A program made the position numbers and the translations under genes. A DNA stretch of 64,000 nucleotides from NCBI RefSeq assembly GCF_009908165.1, contig NZ_JAAAUC010000005.1, positions 248,001-312,000 on the forward strand, in the 5' to 3' direction. Positions 28,704 to 38,034 of the stretch are shown piece by piece; position 1 is the first letter of the stretch, and each line of letters opens with the position of its first letter. Origin of the DNA: Frigidibacter albus (GTDB lineage: Bacteria; Pseudomonadota; Alphaproteobacteria; Rhodobacterales; Rhodobacteraceae). A model generated the notes under the pieces. That model did no database searches and had not been told where the DNA came from. It saw nothing but the letters and a program-made list of their open reading frames with translations.

Positions 28704-29515
28704 TGGCAAAAAGATCCGCGCGCCCGTTTTCCGTGACCGACCTGCCGGGCTTTGCCACCATCGCCATAATGGCGTTTGTTGCGCTCTATGTGCCGATCCT
28801 GACGCTGGTCGCCTACAGTTTCAACGGGGCGACGTCGGTGGCGGTCTGGGGCGGCTTCTCGCTGCAATGGTATGTCGCGGCCTGGGACAACACGGTCGTG
28901 CAGGCCGCCGCGATGCGCTCGCTCGGCATTGCCGCCTGCGCCTCGGTGCTGGCGACGACGGTGGCGACGATGGCCGCGCTTGGCACCACCCGCACCGCCC
29001 CCTTCCGCGGGCAGACGGCGATCTATGTGGCGATCAACCAGCCGCTGATGGTGCCGGAAATCGTGACCGCCGTGGCGCTGCTGATCTTCTTTGCCGCGAT
29101 CAAGGTGGCGACGGGCTATACCGGCCTTGCCTATCTGGTGATGGCGCATACCGCCTTCTGCATCCCCTTCGCCTATCTGCCGATCCGGGCGCGGCTGGAG
29201 GGGATGGACCTCAGCCTCGAGACCGCGGCCGCCGATCTCTATGCCAGCCGCTGGCGCACCTTCCGCTATGTGACGCTGCCGCTGCTGGCGCCGGGGATCG
29301 CGGCGGGGGCGATGCTGGCCTTCGTGATCTCGCTCGACGATGTGGTCATCACCGAATTCGTGAAATCGGCGGGGCAGGACACGCTGCCGACCTACATGCT
29401 GGGCCAGATGCGCCGCGCGATCACGCCCGAGACCAACGCGATCTCGACCGCGCTGCTGGCGCTGACGGTGCTGCTGCTGACCGCATTCTTCCTTTTGACA
29501 CGAAAGCGGGACTGA
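28703..29515 (+). CDS. potC: Polyamine ABC transporter permease 2
   Basis: Inner-membrane permease, 270 residues, with six predicted helices and the EAA-like loop ETAAADLYASRWRTFRYVTL. LAFVISLDDVVITEFV near the C-terminus is typical for PotC/PotI. The ATG at 28703 shares its A with the potB stop; the TTG just before is not needed. Confidence 0.92.
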   Translation: MAKRSARPFSVTDLPGFATIAIMAFVALYVPILTLVAYSFNGATSVAVWGGFSLQWYVAAWDNTVVQAAAMRSLGIAACASVLATTVATMAALGTTRTAPFRGQTAIYVAINQPLMVPEIVTAVALLIFFAAIKVATGYTGLAYLVMAHTAFCIPFAYLPIRARLEGMDLSLETAAADLYASRWRTFRYVTLPLLAPGIAAGAMLAFVISLDDVVITEFVKSAGQDTLPTYMLGQMRRAITPETNAISTALLALTVLLLTAFFLLTRKRD

Positions 29516-29547
29516 ACCCGCGCAAGCCCCAACCGGAGAGGACCACC

Positions 29548-30567
29548 ATGAAAAAGCTGCTGATCACGACATTGCTTGTCGCCGCCGGCCCCGCGCTGGC
29601 GGAAGGCGAGCTGAACCTGTTCAACTGGGGCAACTATACCAGCCCTGAGCTGCTGGAGAAATTCGAGGAAGAACACGGCGTGACGGTCACCGTCACCGAC
29701 TATGACAGCAACGACACCGCGCTGGCCAAGATCGAGGCTGGCGGCCACGGCTTCGACCTGGTGGTGCCCTCGGCCAACTATGTGCCGATCTTCGTGGAAA
29801 AGGGCCTGCTGGCAGAGCTCGATCACTCGCGGCTGGCCAATATCGGCAATATCGCCCCCGAATGGGTGGATGTGCCCTGGGACATGGGCCGCGCCCATAC
29901 GATCCCCTGGCAATGGGGCTCGACCGGGGTCGCGGTGAACACCTCGGTCTATTCGGGCGACATCAACACCTCGATGATCTTCCTCGATCCGCCACCCGAG
30001 CTGGTGGGCAAGGTCAATGTCGTCCCCGAGATGAACGACATCGTCAACCTGGCGATCTTTGCGGCCGGCGGCGAGGCCTGCACCGAGGATACCGAGGTGC
30101 TGAAGAAGGCCCGCGACATGCTGATGGCGGCCAAGCCGAGCTGGCTGTCGATGGACTATGGCGCGACCGAGAAGCTGACGAACAACGACTGGGCGGCCTC
30201 GGTCAACTGGAACGGCTCGTCGATGCGGGCGCGGCTGGCGAACCCGGATGTGGCCTATGGCTACCCGAAGGAAGGCTATCCGCTGTTCATGGACTCGGTC
30301 GGCATCGTGACGGATGCGCAGAACGTGGACAACGCCTACCTGTTCCTCGACTTCATCATGGTGCCCGAGAATGCCGCGATGATCTCCAGCTTCGCGCGCT
30401 ATGCGAACGGCATCGCCGGGTCGGAAGAGTTCATGCCCGAAGACATGAAGACCGCGCCCGAGGTGGTGATCCCCGAGGAGCATATGGCGGCGGGCCGGTT
30501 CCTGCCGACCTGCGGGCCCAAGGCGCGCGAATACCTGACCGCGATCTGGACCGAGCTGCAGAAGTAG
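29548..30567 (+). CDS. potD: Polyamine-binding periplasmic protein
   Basis: Solute-binding protein of 339 residues. It has a short Sec signal peptide (MKKLLITTLLVAAGPALA, cleaved before EGELN), LNLFNWGNYTSPELL as in PotD/PotF, and DYDSNDTALAKIEAGG. It delivers a polyamine or similar amine to PotBC. The next gene is an amidase, which suggests that the ligand may be an amide or acylated amine; this is an inference. A CGGAGAGG ribosome site precedes it. Confidence 0.9.
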   Translation: MKKLLITTLLVAAGPALAEGELNLFNWGNYTSPELLEKFEEEHGVTVTVTDYDSNDTALAKIEAGGHGFDLVVPSANYVPIFVEKGLLAELDHSRLANIGNIAPEWVDVPWDMGRAHTIPWQWGSTGVAVNTSVYSGDINTSMIFLDPPPELVGKVNVVPEMNDIVNLAIFAAGGEACTEDTEVLKKARDMLMAAKPSWLSMDYGATEKLTNNDWAASVNWNGSSMRARLANPDVAYGYPKEGYPLFMDSVGIVTDAQNVDNAYLFLDFIMVPENAAMISSFARYANGIAGSEEFMPEDMKTAPEVVIPEEHMAAGRFLPTCGPKAREYLTAIWTELQK

Positions 30568-30575
30568 GCGAGACA

Positions 30576-30599
30576 GGGCGGGGCTTTCAGGCTCCGCCC
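30576..30599 (+). terminator. Hairpin between potD and the amidase gene
   Basis: GGGCGGGGC and GCTCCGCCC form a 9-pair stem (one G-U) with a 6-base loop just after the potD stop, without a T run. It may stabilise the potABCD message or attenuate reading into the amidase gene. Confidence 0.5.
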
Positions 30600-30617
30600 C
30601 TTGACCCGGACCGCGCC

Positions 30618-32027
30618 ATGACCCTGACCGACCTTTCCGCCACCGACCTCTCCGCCAAGCTGGCCGCGCGCGAAGTGTCGGCGGTGGAGGTGATGGCGGC
30701 AACACTGGACCGGATCGAGGGCATCGACCCCGGCTTCAACGCAATCGTCGCCATGCCGCCGCGCGCATTGCTGATGGCCGAGGCGGCGGCGGCGGACACC
30801 GCGCCGCGCAAGGGCTGGCTGCATGGCATTCCCTTTGCGGTGAAGGATCTGGTGGCAACCGCGGGTCTGACGACGACCTGGGGCTCACCGCTCTACGCGG
30901 GCCATGTCCCCGCGACCGATGACCTGCTGGCCGCCCGGTTGCGCGCCGCGGGCGCGATCTTCATCGGCAAGACCAACACCCCCGAATGGGGCCTTGGCAG
31001 CCACAGTTTCAACGAGGTCTACGGCACCACCCGCAACCCTTATGACCCCAGCCGCACCGCGGGCGGGTCATCTGGCGGGGCGGCGGCGGCGCTGGCGGCG
31101 CGGCTGGTGTCGGTCGCCGACGGGTCCGACATGATGGGGAGCCTGCGCAACCCCGCCGCCTTCTGCAACGTCTACGGTTTCCGCCCCAGCTATGGCCTCG
31201 TGCCCGGCAGCCCCGAGGGCGAGCAGTTCATGGCGACGCTGGCGACCGAGGGGCCGATGGCGCGCAGCGTCGAGGATCTGGCGCGGCTTCTGGAGGTGAT
31301 CGCCGGCCCCGACCCTGCCGTGCCCTTCTGCCGCGCAGCGGAGCCGTTCGCGGAACGGCTGGATGCCGACGTGAAGGGCCTGCGCATCGGCTGGCTGGGC
31401 GATTGGGGCGGCGCCTATGCGATGGAGCCGGGGATTCTGGAGCTGTGCGAGGCGGCGCTGGCGCAGTTCGAGGCGATGGGCTGCACCGTGGTGCCGCTGG
31501 CCCCGCCCTACCCGGCCGAGAAGCTGTGGCATTCGTGGATGACGCTGCGCGCCTTCCTGAACGCCGGCAAGCGCCGCGCGCTGTACGAGGACCGCGAGAA
31601 ACGCGCGCTGCTGAAGCCCGAGGCGGTGTGGGAGATCGAGCAGGGGCTGGACCTGAGTGCCGAGGCCGTCCATGCCGCCAGCCTGCTGCGGTCGCGCTGG
31701 TATGTGCAGGCGGCACGGATGTTTGCCAGCGTGGATATCATCGCCCTGCCCTCGGCGCAGGTCTGGCCCTTCCCCGCCGAATGGCGGCACCCGACGGAAA
31801 TCGCGGGCCGAGCGATGGACACCTATCACCGCTGGATGGAGGTGGTGGTGCCGGTCAGCCTTGCCGGCCTGCCCTGCCTGTCGGTGCCGGTGGGCTTTGG
31901 CGCCGAGGGGCTGCCGATGGGGATGCAGCTGGCCGGGCCGGTGGGCGCCGACCTGCGGGTGCTGCAACTGGGGCAGGCCTGGCACCGGGCGACGGACTGG
32001 CCGGGGGCAAGGCCGCCGGTGATTTAG
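30618..32027 (+). CDS. Amidase of the amidase-signature family
   Basis: A 469-residue hydrolase of C-N amide bonds. Its Ser-cisSer-Lys triad is visible: K76 in PFAVKDLV, S151/S152 in AGGSSGGAAAA and S175 in DGSDMMGSLRNPA. The usual form of the last motif is GSDxGGSIRxPA, so MM replaces the first Gly region and Leu the Ile; this variant still keeps the nucleophile. It starts 51 bases after potD on the same strand and is probably part of that operon, hydrolysing an imported amide or acyl-polyamine. The substrate is unknown. Confidence 0.85.
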   Translation: MTLTDLSATDLSAKLAAREVSAVEVMAATLDRIEGIDPGFNAIVAMPPRALLMAEAAAADTAPRKGWLHGIPFAVKDLVATAGLTTTWGSPLYAGHVPATDDLLAARLRAAGAIFIGKTNTPEWGLGSHSFNEVYGTTRNPYDPSRTAGGSSGGAAAALAARLVSVADGSDMMGSLRNPAAFCNVYGFRPSYGLVPGSPEGEQFMATLATEGPMARSVEDLARLLEVIAGPDPAVPFCRAAEPFAERLDADVKGLRIGWLGDWGGAYAMEPGILELCEAALAQFEAMGCTVVPLAPPYPAEKLWHSWMTLRAFLNAGKRRALYEDREKRALLKPEAVWEIEQGLDLSAEAVHAASLLRSRWYVQAARMFASVDIIALPSAQVWPFPAEWRHPTEIAGRAMDTYHRWMEVVVPVSLAGLPCLSVPVGFGAEGLPMGMQLAGPVGADLRVLQLGQAWHRATDWPGARPPVI

Positions 32028-32307
32028 GGGCGTCCAAGTCCCGGCACTTGCCGGAGAGGCGCCCCGGCGCGATCAGGCGGCTTGCCAGTGGCAAGCCGAC
32101 CGCGACGGTTGCCCGAAGGCGCGGGGCCGCAGGGCAAGGGGGGTGCCGCCTACCCGGACGGTGCCAAATTCTGCTGGGCCTGCCCCGGTGGGCACGGATG
32201 TGCCCGCCACGGGGGGGCGGGCACAGCAGGATTTCGTCATATCGCCGAAATCCTGCAAGGCAAAGGGCGCGCCAGATGAGAACGCGGCGAGCCGGCGTTT
32301 CAGCCGC
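32028..32307. other. Intergenic region with three consecutive hairpins between convergent genes
   Basis: The amidase gene and gltX converge here. The 280 bases hold no credible gene but have three perfect inverted repeats. They are at 32078-32098 (9 pairs, CGGCTTGCC), 32200-32224 (9 pairs, GTGCCCGCC) and 32226-32256 (11 pairs, GCAGGATTTCG, followed by AAGG). They may act as bidirectional terminators. Confidence 0.6.
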
Positions 32308-33645
32308 TCAGTTCGTTGCCCGCACCTTCTGCATCAGCGGCATCAGATCGGCCATTTCCGGCCCATGCGCCTGCCCGGTCAGGGCCTTGCGCAGCGGCAT
32401 GAACAGGCCCTTGCCCTTGCGGCCCGTCGCCTCTTTCACCGCACTCGTCCACGAAGACCAGGTGCCCGCATCGAAGGGCAGCGGCGGCAGCAGCGCCAGC
32501 GCCTGCGCGATGAACTCCGCATCCTCGGGCTCCACCACCGGCTCGGCGCCGTTCAGCACCAGATCGGCCCAGGGCGCCAGATCCTCCAGCACGGTGATGT
32601 TATGCGAGGCGACGGCCCAGAACTGCGGCGCCAGCCCTTCCGGGATGCCAAGCGCTGCGATCCGGTCCGCGACCGCCTCGAAGGGCAGCGCCTGATTGCG
32701 GGCGCGGGTCAGCGGGAACAGGTCCTCGGCATCGAACTTGGTGGGTGCCGAGCCGAAGCTGCCAAGGTCGAAGCCCTCTGCCAGCTCATCCATCGTCATC
32801 CGCAGTTCCACCGGCTGGCTCGACCCCAGCCGCGCCATCAGGCTCAGCAGCGCCTCGGGGGCCACGCCGCGGGCGCGCAGGTCGCGCAAGCTCAGCGTGC
32901 CAAGCCGCTTGGACAGTTCCTCGCCGCCCGCGCCGGTCAGCAGGCTGTGATGCGCAAACGACGGCGGGGTGCCGCCAAGCGCTTCGATGATCTGGATCTG
33001 CGTGGCGGTATTGGTCACATGGTCGCCGCCGCGCACGATATGGGTCACGCCCATGTCGATGTCATCGACCGAGGAGGCGAAGGTATACAGCACCTGCCCG
33101 TCGGCGCGGATCAGCACCGGGTCGGAGACCGAGCCCGCATCAATGGAAATGTCCCCAAGGATGCCGTCGGTCCACTCGATCCGGGTCTGGTTCAGCTCGA
33201 ACCGCCAATAGCCATCGCGGCCCTCGGCGCGCAGGCGGGCCTTGTCGTCTTCGGTCAGCTTCAGGGCGGCGCGGTCATAGACCGGCGGCTTGCCCATGTT
33301 CAGCTGTTTCTTGCGCTTCAGGTCCAGTTCCGTCGGGCTCTCGAAACACTCGTAGAACCGCCCCGCGGCGCGCAGCTGGTCGGCAGCCTCGGCATAGCGG
33401 TCCAGCCGGTCCGACTGCCGTTCCACCCGGTCCCAGTGCAGGCCCAGCCAGGTCAGATCTTCCTTGATCCCGTCCGCATATTCCTGCTTGGACCGCTCGC
33501 GGTCGGTATCGTCCAGGCGCAGGATGAACTGCCCGCCGGATTTGCGCGCGATCAGATAGTTGAACAGCGCCGTGCGCAGGTTGCCGACATGGATGAAGCC
33601 GGTGGGCGAGGGGGCGAAGCGGGTGGTGACGGGTGTAGCGGGCAT
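32308..33645 (-). CDS. gltX: Glutamate--tRNA ligase
   Basis: Class I aminoacyl-tRNA synthetase charging tRNA-Glu in the cytoplasm. The 445 residues carry the HIGH-type HVGN (19-22) within PSPTGFIHVGNLRTA, YWRFEL, and the KMSKS-type LSKRLG (244-249). The C-terminal anticodon domain is shorter than in the 470-485 residue enzymes. The ATG at 33645 has AGGAG 8 bases ahead; the frame stays open to 33900 but overlaps the divergent metallopeptidase gene, so that is rejected. Many alphaproteobacteria have two gltX copies; whether this is the main or the second copy cannot be told. Confidence 0.93.
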   Translation of the reverse strand: MPATPVTTRFAPSPTGFIHVGNLRTALFNYLIARKSGGQFILRLDDTDRERSKQEYADGIKEDLTWLGLHWDRVERQSDRLDRYAEAADQLRAAGRFYECFESPTELDLKRKKQLNMGKPPVYDRAALKLTEDDKARLRAEGRDGYWRFELNQTRIEWTDGILGDISIDAGSVSDPVLIRADGQVLYTFASSVDDIDMGVTHIVRGGDHVTNTATQIQIIEALGGTPPSFAHHSLLTGAGGEELSKRLGTLSLRDLRARGVAPEALLSLMARLGSSQPVELRMTMDELAEGFDLGSFGSAPTKFDAEDLFPLTRARNQALPFEAVADRIAALGIPEGLAPQFWAVASHNITVLEDLAPWADLVLNGAEPVVEPEDAEFIAQALALLPPLPFDAGTWSSWTSAVKEATGRKGKGLFMPLRKALTGQAHGPEMADLMPLMQKVRATN

Positions 33646-33733
33646 TTTGGGGAACTCCTGTTGGCCCGCTCTTTCATATCGCCCCGGTTTTGTCCATATC
33701 GGGGGCGGGCATGGCGCCCTGCGGAGGCGGGAT

Positions 33734-34141
33734 ATGGACGAGTGGAAAGCGCGCAGCGCGCCGGGGATCGAGGTGATCGAGGCACTGGCACAGGCGGCCG
33801 TCGCGGCGCTGCCGCCGCAATTCGCCGCGGCGGCCGGCGCGGTGGCGATCCGGGTCGAGGATTTCCCGCCCGACGAGTTCATGGAAGAGCTGGACCTCAA
33901 TGACCCGTTCGAGCTGTCGGGGCTTTATGAAGGCATCCCGATGACCGAGAAATCGGTGATGGACCAGCCGATGCGCCCTGATACCGTCTGGCTGTTCCGC
34001 CGGCCGATCCTGGATGAGTGGTGCGAGCGGGGCAATGTCAGCCTCGGCGATCTGGTCGCGCATGTCACGGTGCATGAATTTGCCCATCATTTCGGCTGGT
34101 CGGATGAGGAGATCGCCGCCATCGACAAGTGGTGGGAGTAG
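33734..34141 (+). CDS. Mini-metallopeptidase (zincin-like, HExxHH)
   Basis: A 135-residue soluble protein of the short zincin family found next to housekeeping genes in many bacteria. The metal site is VHEFAHHFGWSDEE (H114, E115, H118, with H119 and D124), an HExxHHxGxxD form. No signal peptide is present, so it is cytoplasmic. It has a GGAGGCGGG ribosome site and lies divergently from gltX with 88 bases between. The substrate is unknown; small members of this family are annotated as possible regulatory proteases or anti-toxins without proof. Confidence 0.8.
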   Translation: MDEWKARSAPGIEVIEALAQAAVAALPPQFAAAAGAVAIRVEDFPPDEFMEELDLNDPFELSGLYEGIPMTEKSVMDQPMRPDTVWLFRRPILDEWCERGNVSLGDLVAHVTVHEFAHHFGWSDEEIAAIDKWWE

Positions 34142-34225
34142 GCGCACATAGACCTGTGCGCTGGCCTTGCGGGGCCCGCGCCCTATCCTTCGGGGAGACT
34201 GTTGAACCCCAAGGGAGACCAGCCG

Positions 34226-35173
34226 ATGATCCACCCCCTCCAGCCCACCCGCCGCCAGCTCTTTGCCGGTGCCGCGCTTCTGGCCGCGCCGGCGCTGCTG
34301 ACCCTGCCGCGCCGGGCGATGGCCGCCGCCCCGCTGCAAGAGGCCACCGGCCCCGTGCCCTTCCACCGCTTCATGCTGGGCAGCTATGAGGTCACGACGC
34401 TGCTGGCCGGCACCCGCCCGCTGGAGAACCCGCAGGAAACCTTCGGCCTGAACGCCAGCCCCGAGGAGTTTGCCGCCGCCGCCGAGGCCGCCTTCGTGCC
34501 GGTGGACGTCTCGCAGAACTTCTTCACCCCGACGCTGGTCAATACCGGCGAGCAGCTGGTGCTGCTCGATACCGGCCTGTCGCCCGAGGGGATCAGCGCC
34601 GCGATGAACGCCGCCGGCTATGCACCCGAGCAGGTGGATGTCGTGGTGCTGACCCATATGCACGGCGACCATATCGGCGGGCTCTCCAACGCCGATGGCC
34701 CGGTCTTCGCCAATGCGAGCTACGTCACCGGGCAGGTGGAGTTCGACCACTGGGCCGCCGCGGGCAATGAGGGCTTTGACGGCAAGGTCCGCACGCTGGC
34801 CGACCAGATGACCTTCATTGGCGATGGCGACACCGCCGCGCCGGGCGTGACCGCGATCCTTGCCGCAGGCCATTCGCCGGGCCACATGGCCTACCGGGTG
34901 GAGAGCGATGGCAAGTCGCTGATCCTGATCGCCGATGCCGCCAACCATTTCGCCTTCTCGATCCCGCATCCGGATTGGGAGGTGCGGTTTGACATGGACA
35001 AGGCGGCGGCAGCCGAGACGCGGCGCAGCCTGCTGGGGATGATCGCGGCCGACCGGCTGCCCTTCATCGGCTACCACATGCCCTTCCCGTCGCTTGGCTA
35101 TCTGGAGACGGCGGGGGACGGCTTCCGCTTCGTCCCCGCAAGCTATCAGCAGATGCTGCCCAGCTTCGGCTGA
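34226..35173 (+). CDS. Tat-exported metallo-beta-lactamase-fold hydrolase
   Basis: A 315-residue periplasmic hydrolase. It opens with a twin-arginine signal (TRRQLFAGAALLAAPALLTL, about 8-27, cleavage after AMA), so it is probably folded with metal before export. The binuclear metal site is THMHGDH (H144, H146, D148, H149), with a later histidine in AAGHSPGH and an Asp in LIADAANH. Family members include lactonases and quinone- or sulfur-related hydrolases; the particular substrate is not clear. The ATG at 34226 has AGGGAG ahead; the upstream TTG would hide the Tat signal. Confidence 0.85.
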   Translation: MIHPLQPTRRQLFAGAALLAAPALLTLPRRAMAAAPLQEATGPVPFHRFMLGSYEVTTLLAGTRPLENPQETFGLNASPEEFAAAAEAAFVPVDVSQNFFTPTLVNTGEQLVLLDTGLSPEGISAAMNAAGYAPEQVDVVVLTHMHGDHIGGLSNADGPVFANASYVTGQVEFDHWAAAGNEGFDGKVRTLADQMTFIGDGDTAAPGVTAILAAGHSPGHMAYRVESDGKSLILIADAANHFAFSIPHPDWEVRFDMDKAAAAETRRSLLGMIAADRLPFIGYHMPFPSLGYLETAGDGFRFVPASYQQMLPSFG

Positions 35174-35183
35174 GACGCAAATC

Positions 35184-35209
35184 GGCGGCCCCGCGCGAAC
35201 GGGGCCGCC
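35184..35209 (+). terminator. Terminator-like hairpin after the metallo-hydrolase gene
   Basis: A perfect 10-pair stem, GGCGGCCCCG and CGGGGCCGCC with loop CGCGAA, 10 bases after the stop codon; no T run follows. Confidence 0.6.
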
Positions 35210-35304
35210 ACACTCGTTACGCGCCCGACAGGGGCGCCGGGGCCCTGTGCAGCCGAAAGCGGCGCCCCTGTACCCCAGTTTCGCCGATCCACCTTGCCAA
35301 AGCG

Positions 35305-36354
35305 TTGGGACCATTGCCCTTGCGGCCAAATCTCCGCATTCTTGGCCGCGCTGCCCCTGCCCTTCCCCATCTGGACATCGCCTTGCCCCGTTCCGCGCCC
35401 CCTCCCGCGCCGCAGATCCTGACCGTCACGCTGAACCCCTCGCTGGATCTTGCCACGTCGGCGGCCGAAGTGCGGCCGGGGCCGAAGCTGCGCTGCGAGG
35501 CACCGAGCCTCGACCCCGGCGGCGGCGGCATCAACGTTGCCCGCGCGATCCGGATTCTGGGCGGCAGCGCCACCGCCTTCGTCGTGGTGGCCGGCCCCAC
35601 CGGCCAGCAGCTGCTGACCCTGCTACAGGCCGAACGGGTGCCGGTCGCGGCCTTTGACGGGCCGGGAGAGACGCGGCAATCGCTCGCCGTGACCGACCGC
35701 AGCACCGGCGGGCAATACCGGCTGATGCTGCCCGGCCCGGTCTGGACGGCGGCCCGCGCTGCCGCCGTGCTGACGGCGATCACCGCCGCCGCGCAGCCCG
35801 GCGGGTTTGTCATCCTCAGCGGCAGCCAGCCGCCCGGCCTGCCCGACGACTTCCCCGCGCGCCTGTCGCGGCGGCTGACCCGGCGCAGGGCGCGGCTGAT
35901 CCTCGACACCTCGGGCGCGGCCCTGCGCCGGGCGGCCAGTCTGCACGAGGCGCCGCTGTTCGCGCTGCGCATGGATACCGAAGAGGCCGAGGATCTGGCC
36001 GGCCACCCGCTGCCCACCCGCGCCGCCAGCGCCGATTTCGCGCAAACGCTCGTGCGCAGCGGGGTCGCCGGCATGGTCATCGTGGCACGCGGCGGCGATG
36101 GCAGCACGCTGGCGACCGCAGGGCTGCGCCTGCATGCCTCGGGCGTGGCGGTGCCGGTGGTCAGCAGCGTCGGCGCCGGTGACAGCTTTCTGGGCGCCTT
36201 CACCCTCGCGCTGGCGCGCGGCGAGGATGCGGGGGCCGCGCTGTGCAAGGGCTCTGCCGCCGCAGCCTCGGCGGTGATGACCGACGCCACAAGGCTTTGC
36301 ACCAAGGCCGAGGCGGCGCGGCTGCTGAAGCGGGTGGCGCTGAGCGAGGTCTGA
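35305..36354 (+). CDS. PfkB-family kinase (1-phosphofructokinase/tagatose-6-phosphate kinase type)
   Basis: A sugar kinase of the ribokinase fold. ILTVTLNPSLDLAT is the opening of 1-phosphofructokinase-type enzymes, GGGGINVARAIRILGG binds the substrate, and SVGAGDSFLGAFTLAL carries the catalytic Asp and anion hole. It should phosphorylate fructose-1-phosphate, fructose-6-phosphate or tagatose-6-phosphate in the cytoplasm. The start is uncertain: there is no ATG or GTG at the 5' end. I used the first TTG (35305, 349 residues), but the TTG at 35383 gives 323 residues and a more normal N-terminus. The kinase is not part of a phosphotransferase operon here, and the next gene converges 2 bases away. 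Confidence 0.8.
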   Translation: MGPLPLRPNLRILGRAAPALPHLDIALPRSAPPPAPQILTVTLNPSLDLATSAAEVRPGPKLRCEAPSLDPGGGGINVARAIRILGGSATAFVVVAGPTGQQLLTLLQAERVPVAAFDGPGETRQSLAVTDRSTGGQYRLMLPGPVWTAARAAAVLTAITAAAQPGGFVILSGSQPPGLPDDFPARLSRRLTRRRARLILDTSGAALRRAASLHEAPLFALRMDTEEAEDLAGHPLPTRAASADFAQTLVRSGVAGMVIVARGGDGSTLATAGLRLHASGVAVPVVSSVGAGDSFLGAFTLALARGEDAGAALCKGSAAAASAVMTDATRLCTKAEAARLLKRVALSEV

Positions 36355-36356
36355 CC

Positions 36357-37289
36357 TCAGAACTCGATGGTCGCCACCACGGCGCGGTGATCGGCGGGCC
36401 AGGGGTCCAACGCGATGTCGCTGCGCGGGCCGGTCTCGCCGACGATGGCGGCCGCCGTCACCTCGGCGCCCTTCACGAAGACGAAGTCGATGCGGTCATG
36501 GTGATCCTCGGGGTCGGCCTCATCGCCCATCGGCGTCCAGGTGAAGGCCGGTTTCGCCACCGGATCGGGATGCGCGGCGCGATAGGCATCGGTGAACCCC
36601 GCCTCGGTCAGGCGCAGGGTCGTGGGCCACATCACCGCCAACGGCTGCTGCCCGGCAGCAACGGCGGCAGGGGTCCAGTCCAGATGCGAGGGCTCGTTGA
36701 AATCGCCGGTCACGAGCATCACGGCATCGCCCGCGGCGGCCATATCCGCCTCCAGCAGGTCCATCGCCGCGCCGCGGGTCAGCCGCGCCCAGTGCTCGGC
36801 CTCGGCCGCGGTCTGCACGAAGGGCGCCGGGCCGTATTCGATGCCAAGCACCTGATAGGGCTGATAGGGTTCGTCATCATGATGGATGTTGAACAGCCAG
36901 ACCGGGGTGCCGTTCACGTCCAGCTCCACCCCGAGATCATTGGCGCTGACCGCCCCGATCGGATGGCGGCTGATGACGGCATTGGCCCAGAGCGCGGCGT
37001 TCTCGGCGGTCTGGTCATGCACATGCCAGCCAAGCGCGGCGGCAATGGCGGGCGCGACAGACTCGCCGCCGGGCGGGCAGGCCTCGGCGGTGCAGGTCTC
37101 GCCCTCCAGCCGGGTTTCCTGCAGTCCCACCACATCGGCGCCCGCGGCGCGGATGGCGGCGACGGTCTGCGAGATGTCCTTGCCCTCGTTGCCGCCGCCG
37201 CCCCAGATGTTGAAGCTCATCACGGTCAGGGTTTCGGCGCCCGCGGGGGCGGCACAGAGCAGGATCAGAAGGGCGGATAGGCGGCGCAT
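36357..37289 (-). CDS. Secreted endonuclease/exonuclease/phosphatase (EEP) family hydrolase
   Basis: A 310-residue periplasmic or secreted metal-dependent phosphodiesterase. A signal peptide (MRRLSALLILLCAAPAGA) is followed by the EEP core. The core contains SFNIWGGGG (Asn), VVGLQETR (Glu), the VTGDFNEPSHLDW motif with the catalytic Asp and Asn, HDRIDFVF and WPADHRAV (catalytic Asp-His). Possible substrates are phospholipids (as in sphingomyelinase-like members), inositol phosphates or nucleic acids; the sequence does not decide. Confidence 0.85.
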   Translation of the reverse strand: MRRLSALLILLCAAPAGAETLTVMSFNIWGGGGNEGKDISQTVAAIRAAGADVVGLQETRLEGETCTAEACPPGGESVAPAIAAALGWHVHDQTAENAALWANAVISRHPIGAVSANDLGVELDVNGTPVWLFNIHHDDEPYQPYQVLGIEYGPAPFVQTAAEAEHWARLTRGAAMDLLEADMAAAGDAVMLVTGDFNEPSHLDWTPAAVAAGQQPLAVMWPTTLRLTEAGFTDAYRAAHPDPVAKPAFTWTPMGDEADPEDHHDRIDFVFVKGAEVTAAAIVGETGPRSDIALDPWPADHRAVVATIEF

Positions 37290-37364
37290 CGGCGGTCTCC
37301 TGTGGGGTTGATGACCCAGCCTAGCGACCGCCGATGCAGGATTCGTGACGCCGGCTGCGGCGCT

Positions 37365-37958
37365 TTATCCCACCAGCTTCTTTGTAAACTCCACCAGCCG
37401 CGTCGCCTGATGCGCGACCGCGGCCTTGCCCACCTCGTCAAACTCCCCCGCCTTGGCCGAATAGCCATAGGGGTTGCCGCCCGCATCATAGACCGCCTGC
37501 GCGGTATAGCCCGGCGGCACCAGGATCGCGCCCCAATGCATGAAGGTGGTGTAGAGGCTGATCAGCGTGGTCTCCTGCCCGCCGTGGGTGTTGCCGGCGC
37601 TGGTCGTCGCCGTCACCGGCTTGTCGGCCAGCTTGCCCTTGGACCAGAGCCCGCCAAGCGTGTCGATGAAGGCGCGCATCTGGCTGGCGACGACGCCATA
37701 GCGGGTCGGGGCCGAGAAGAAGTAGCCCTCGGCCCATTCCATGTCGTCGGGGCTCACCTCGGGAATATCCGCCATCTTCTCCAGCTGCGCCTTCCAGGGC
37801 GCCTGCCCCTCGACCACCGACATGGGCGCGGTTTCCTTGACCCGGCGCAGGCGCACCTCGGCCCCGGCAGCTTCGGCCGCCTCGGCGGCGGCAAGCGCGA
37901 TGGCATGGTTGGTGCCATAGGTGGTGTAGAAGATCACGGCGATCTTGGGCTGGGTCAT
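37365..37958 (-). CDS. wrbA: NAD(P)H:quinone oxidoreductase (type IV)
   Basis: A 197-residue flavodoxin-fold enzyme that reduces quinones by two electrons with FMN, protecting against redox cycling. It shows [16 protein letters not shown] (FMN phosphate site, where YSxxGH is more usual), [28 protein letters not shown] and the C-terminal GYSAKAGE, all typical of WrbA. The ATG at 37958 has GGAG ahead of it. It is alone on its strand, between the EEP gene and the glycosyltransferase. Confidence 0.92.
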   Translation of the reverse strand: MTQPKIAVIFYTTYGTNHAIALAAAEAAEAAGAEVRLRRVKETAPMSVVEGQAPWKAQLEKMADIPEVSPDDMEWAEGYFFSAPTRYGVVASQMRAFIDTLGGLWSKGKLADKPVTATTSAGNTHGGQETTLISLYTTFMHWGAILVPPGYTAQAVYDAGGNPYGYSAKAGEFDEVGKAAVAHQATRLVEFTKKLVG

Positions 37959-38034
37959 GGGGGCTCCTGCGGGTTGCTCTGCGGGGATGTTGCCTGCGGC
38001 AACGCTCCGCGGCAAGCAAGGTTCCAAGCTGCGC

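Noticed and set aside
30618-32027. Glutamyl-tRNA amidotransferase subunit A (gatA) for the amidase
   Set aside because: No gatB or gatC is nearby and the context is a polyamine importer; it shares only the general amidase signature.
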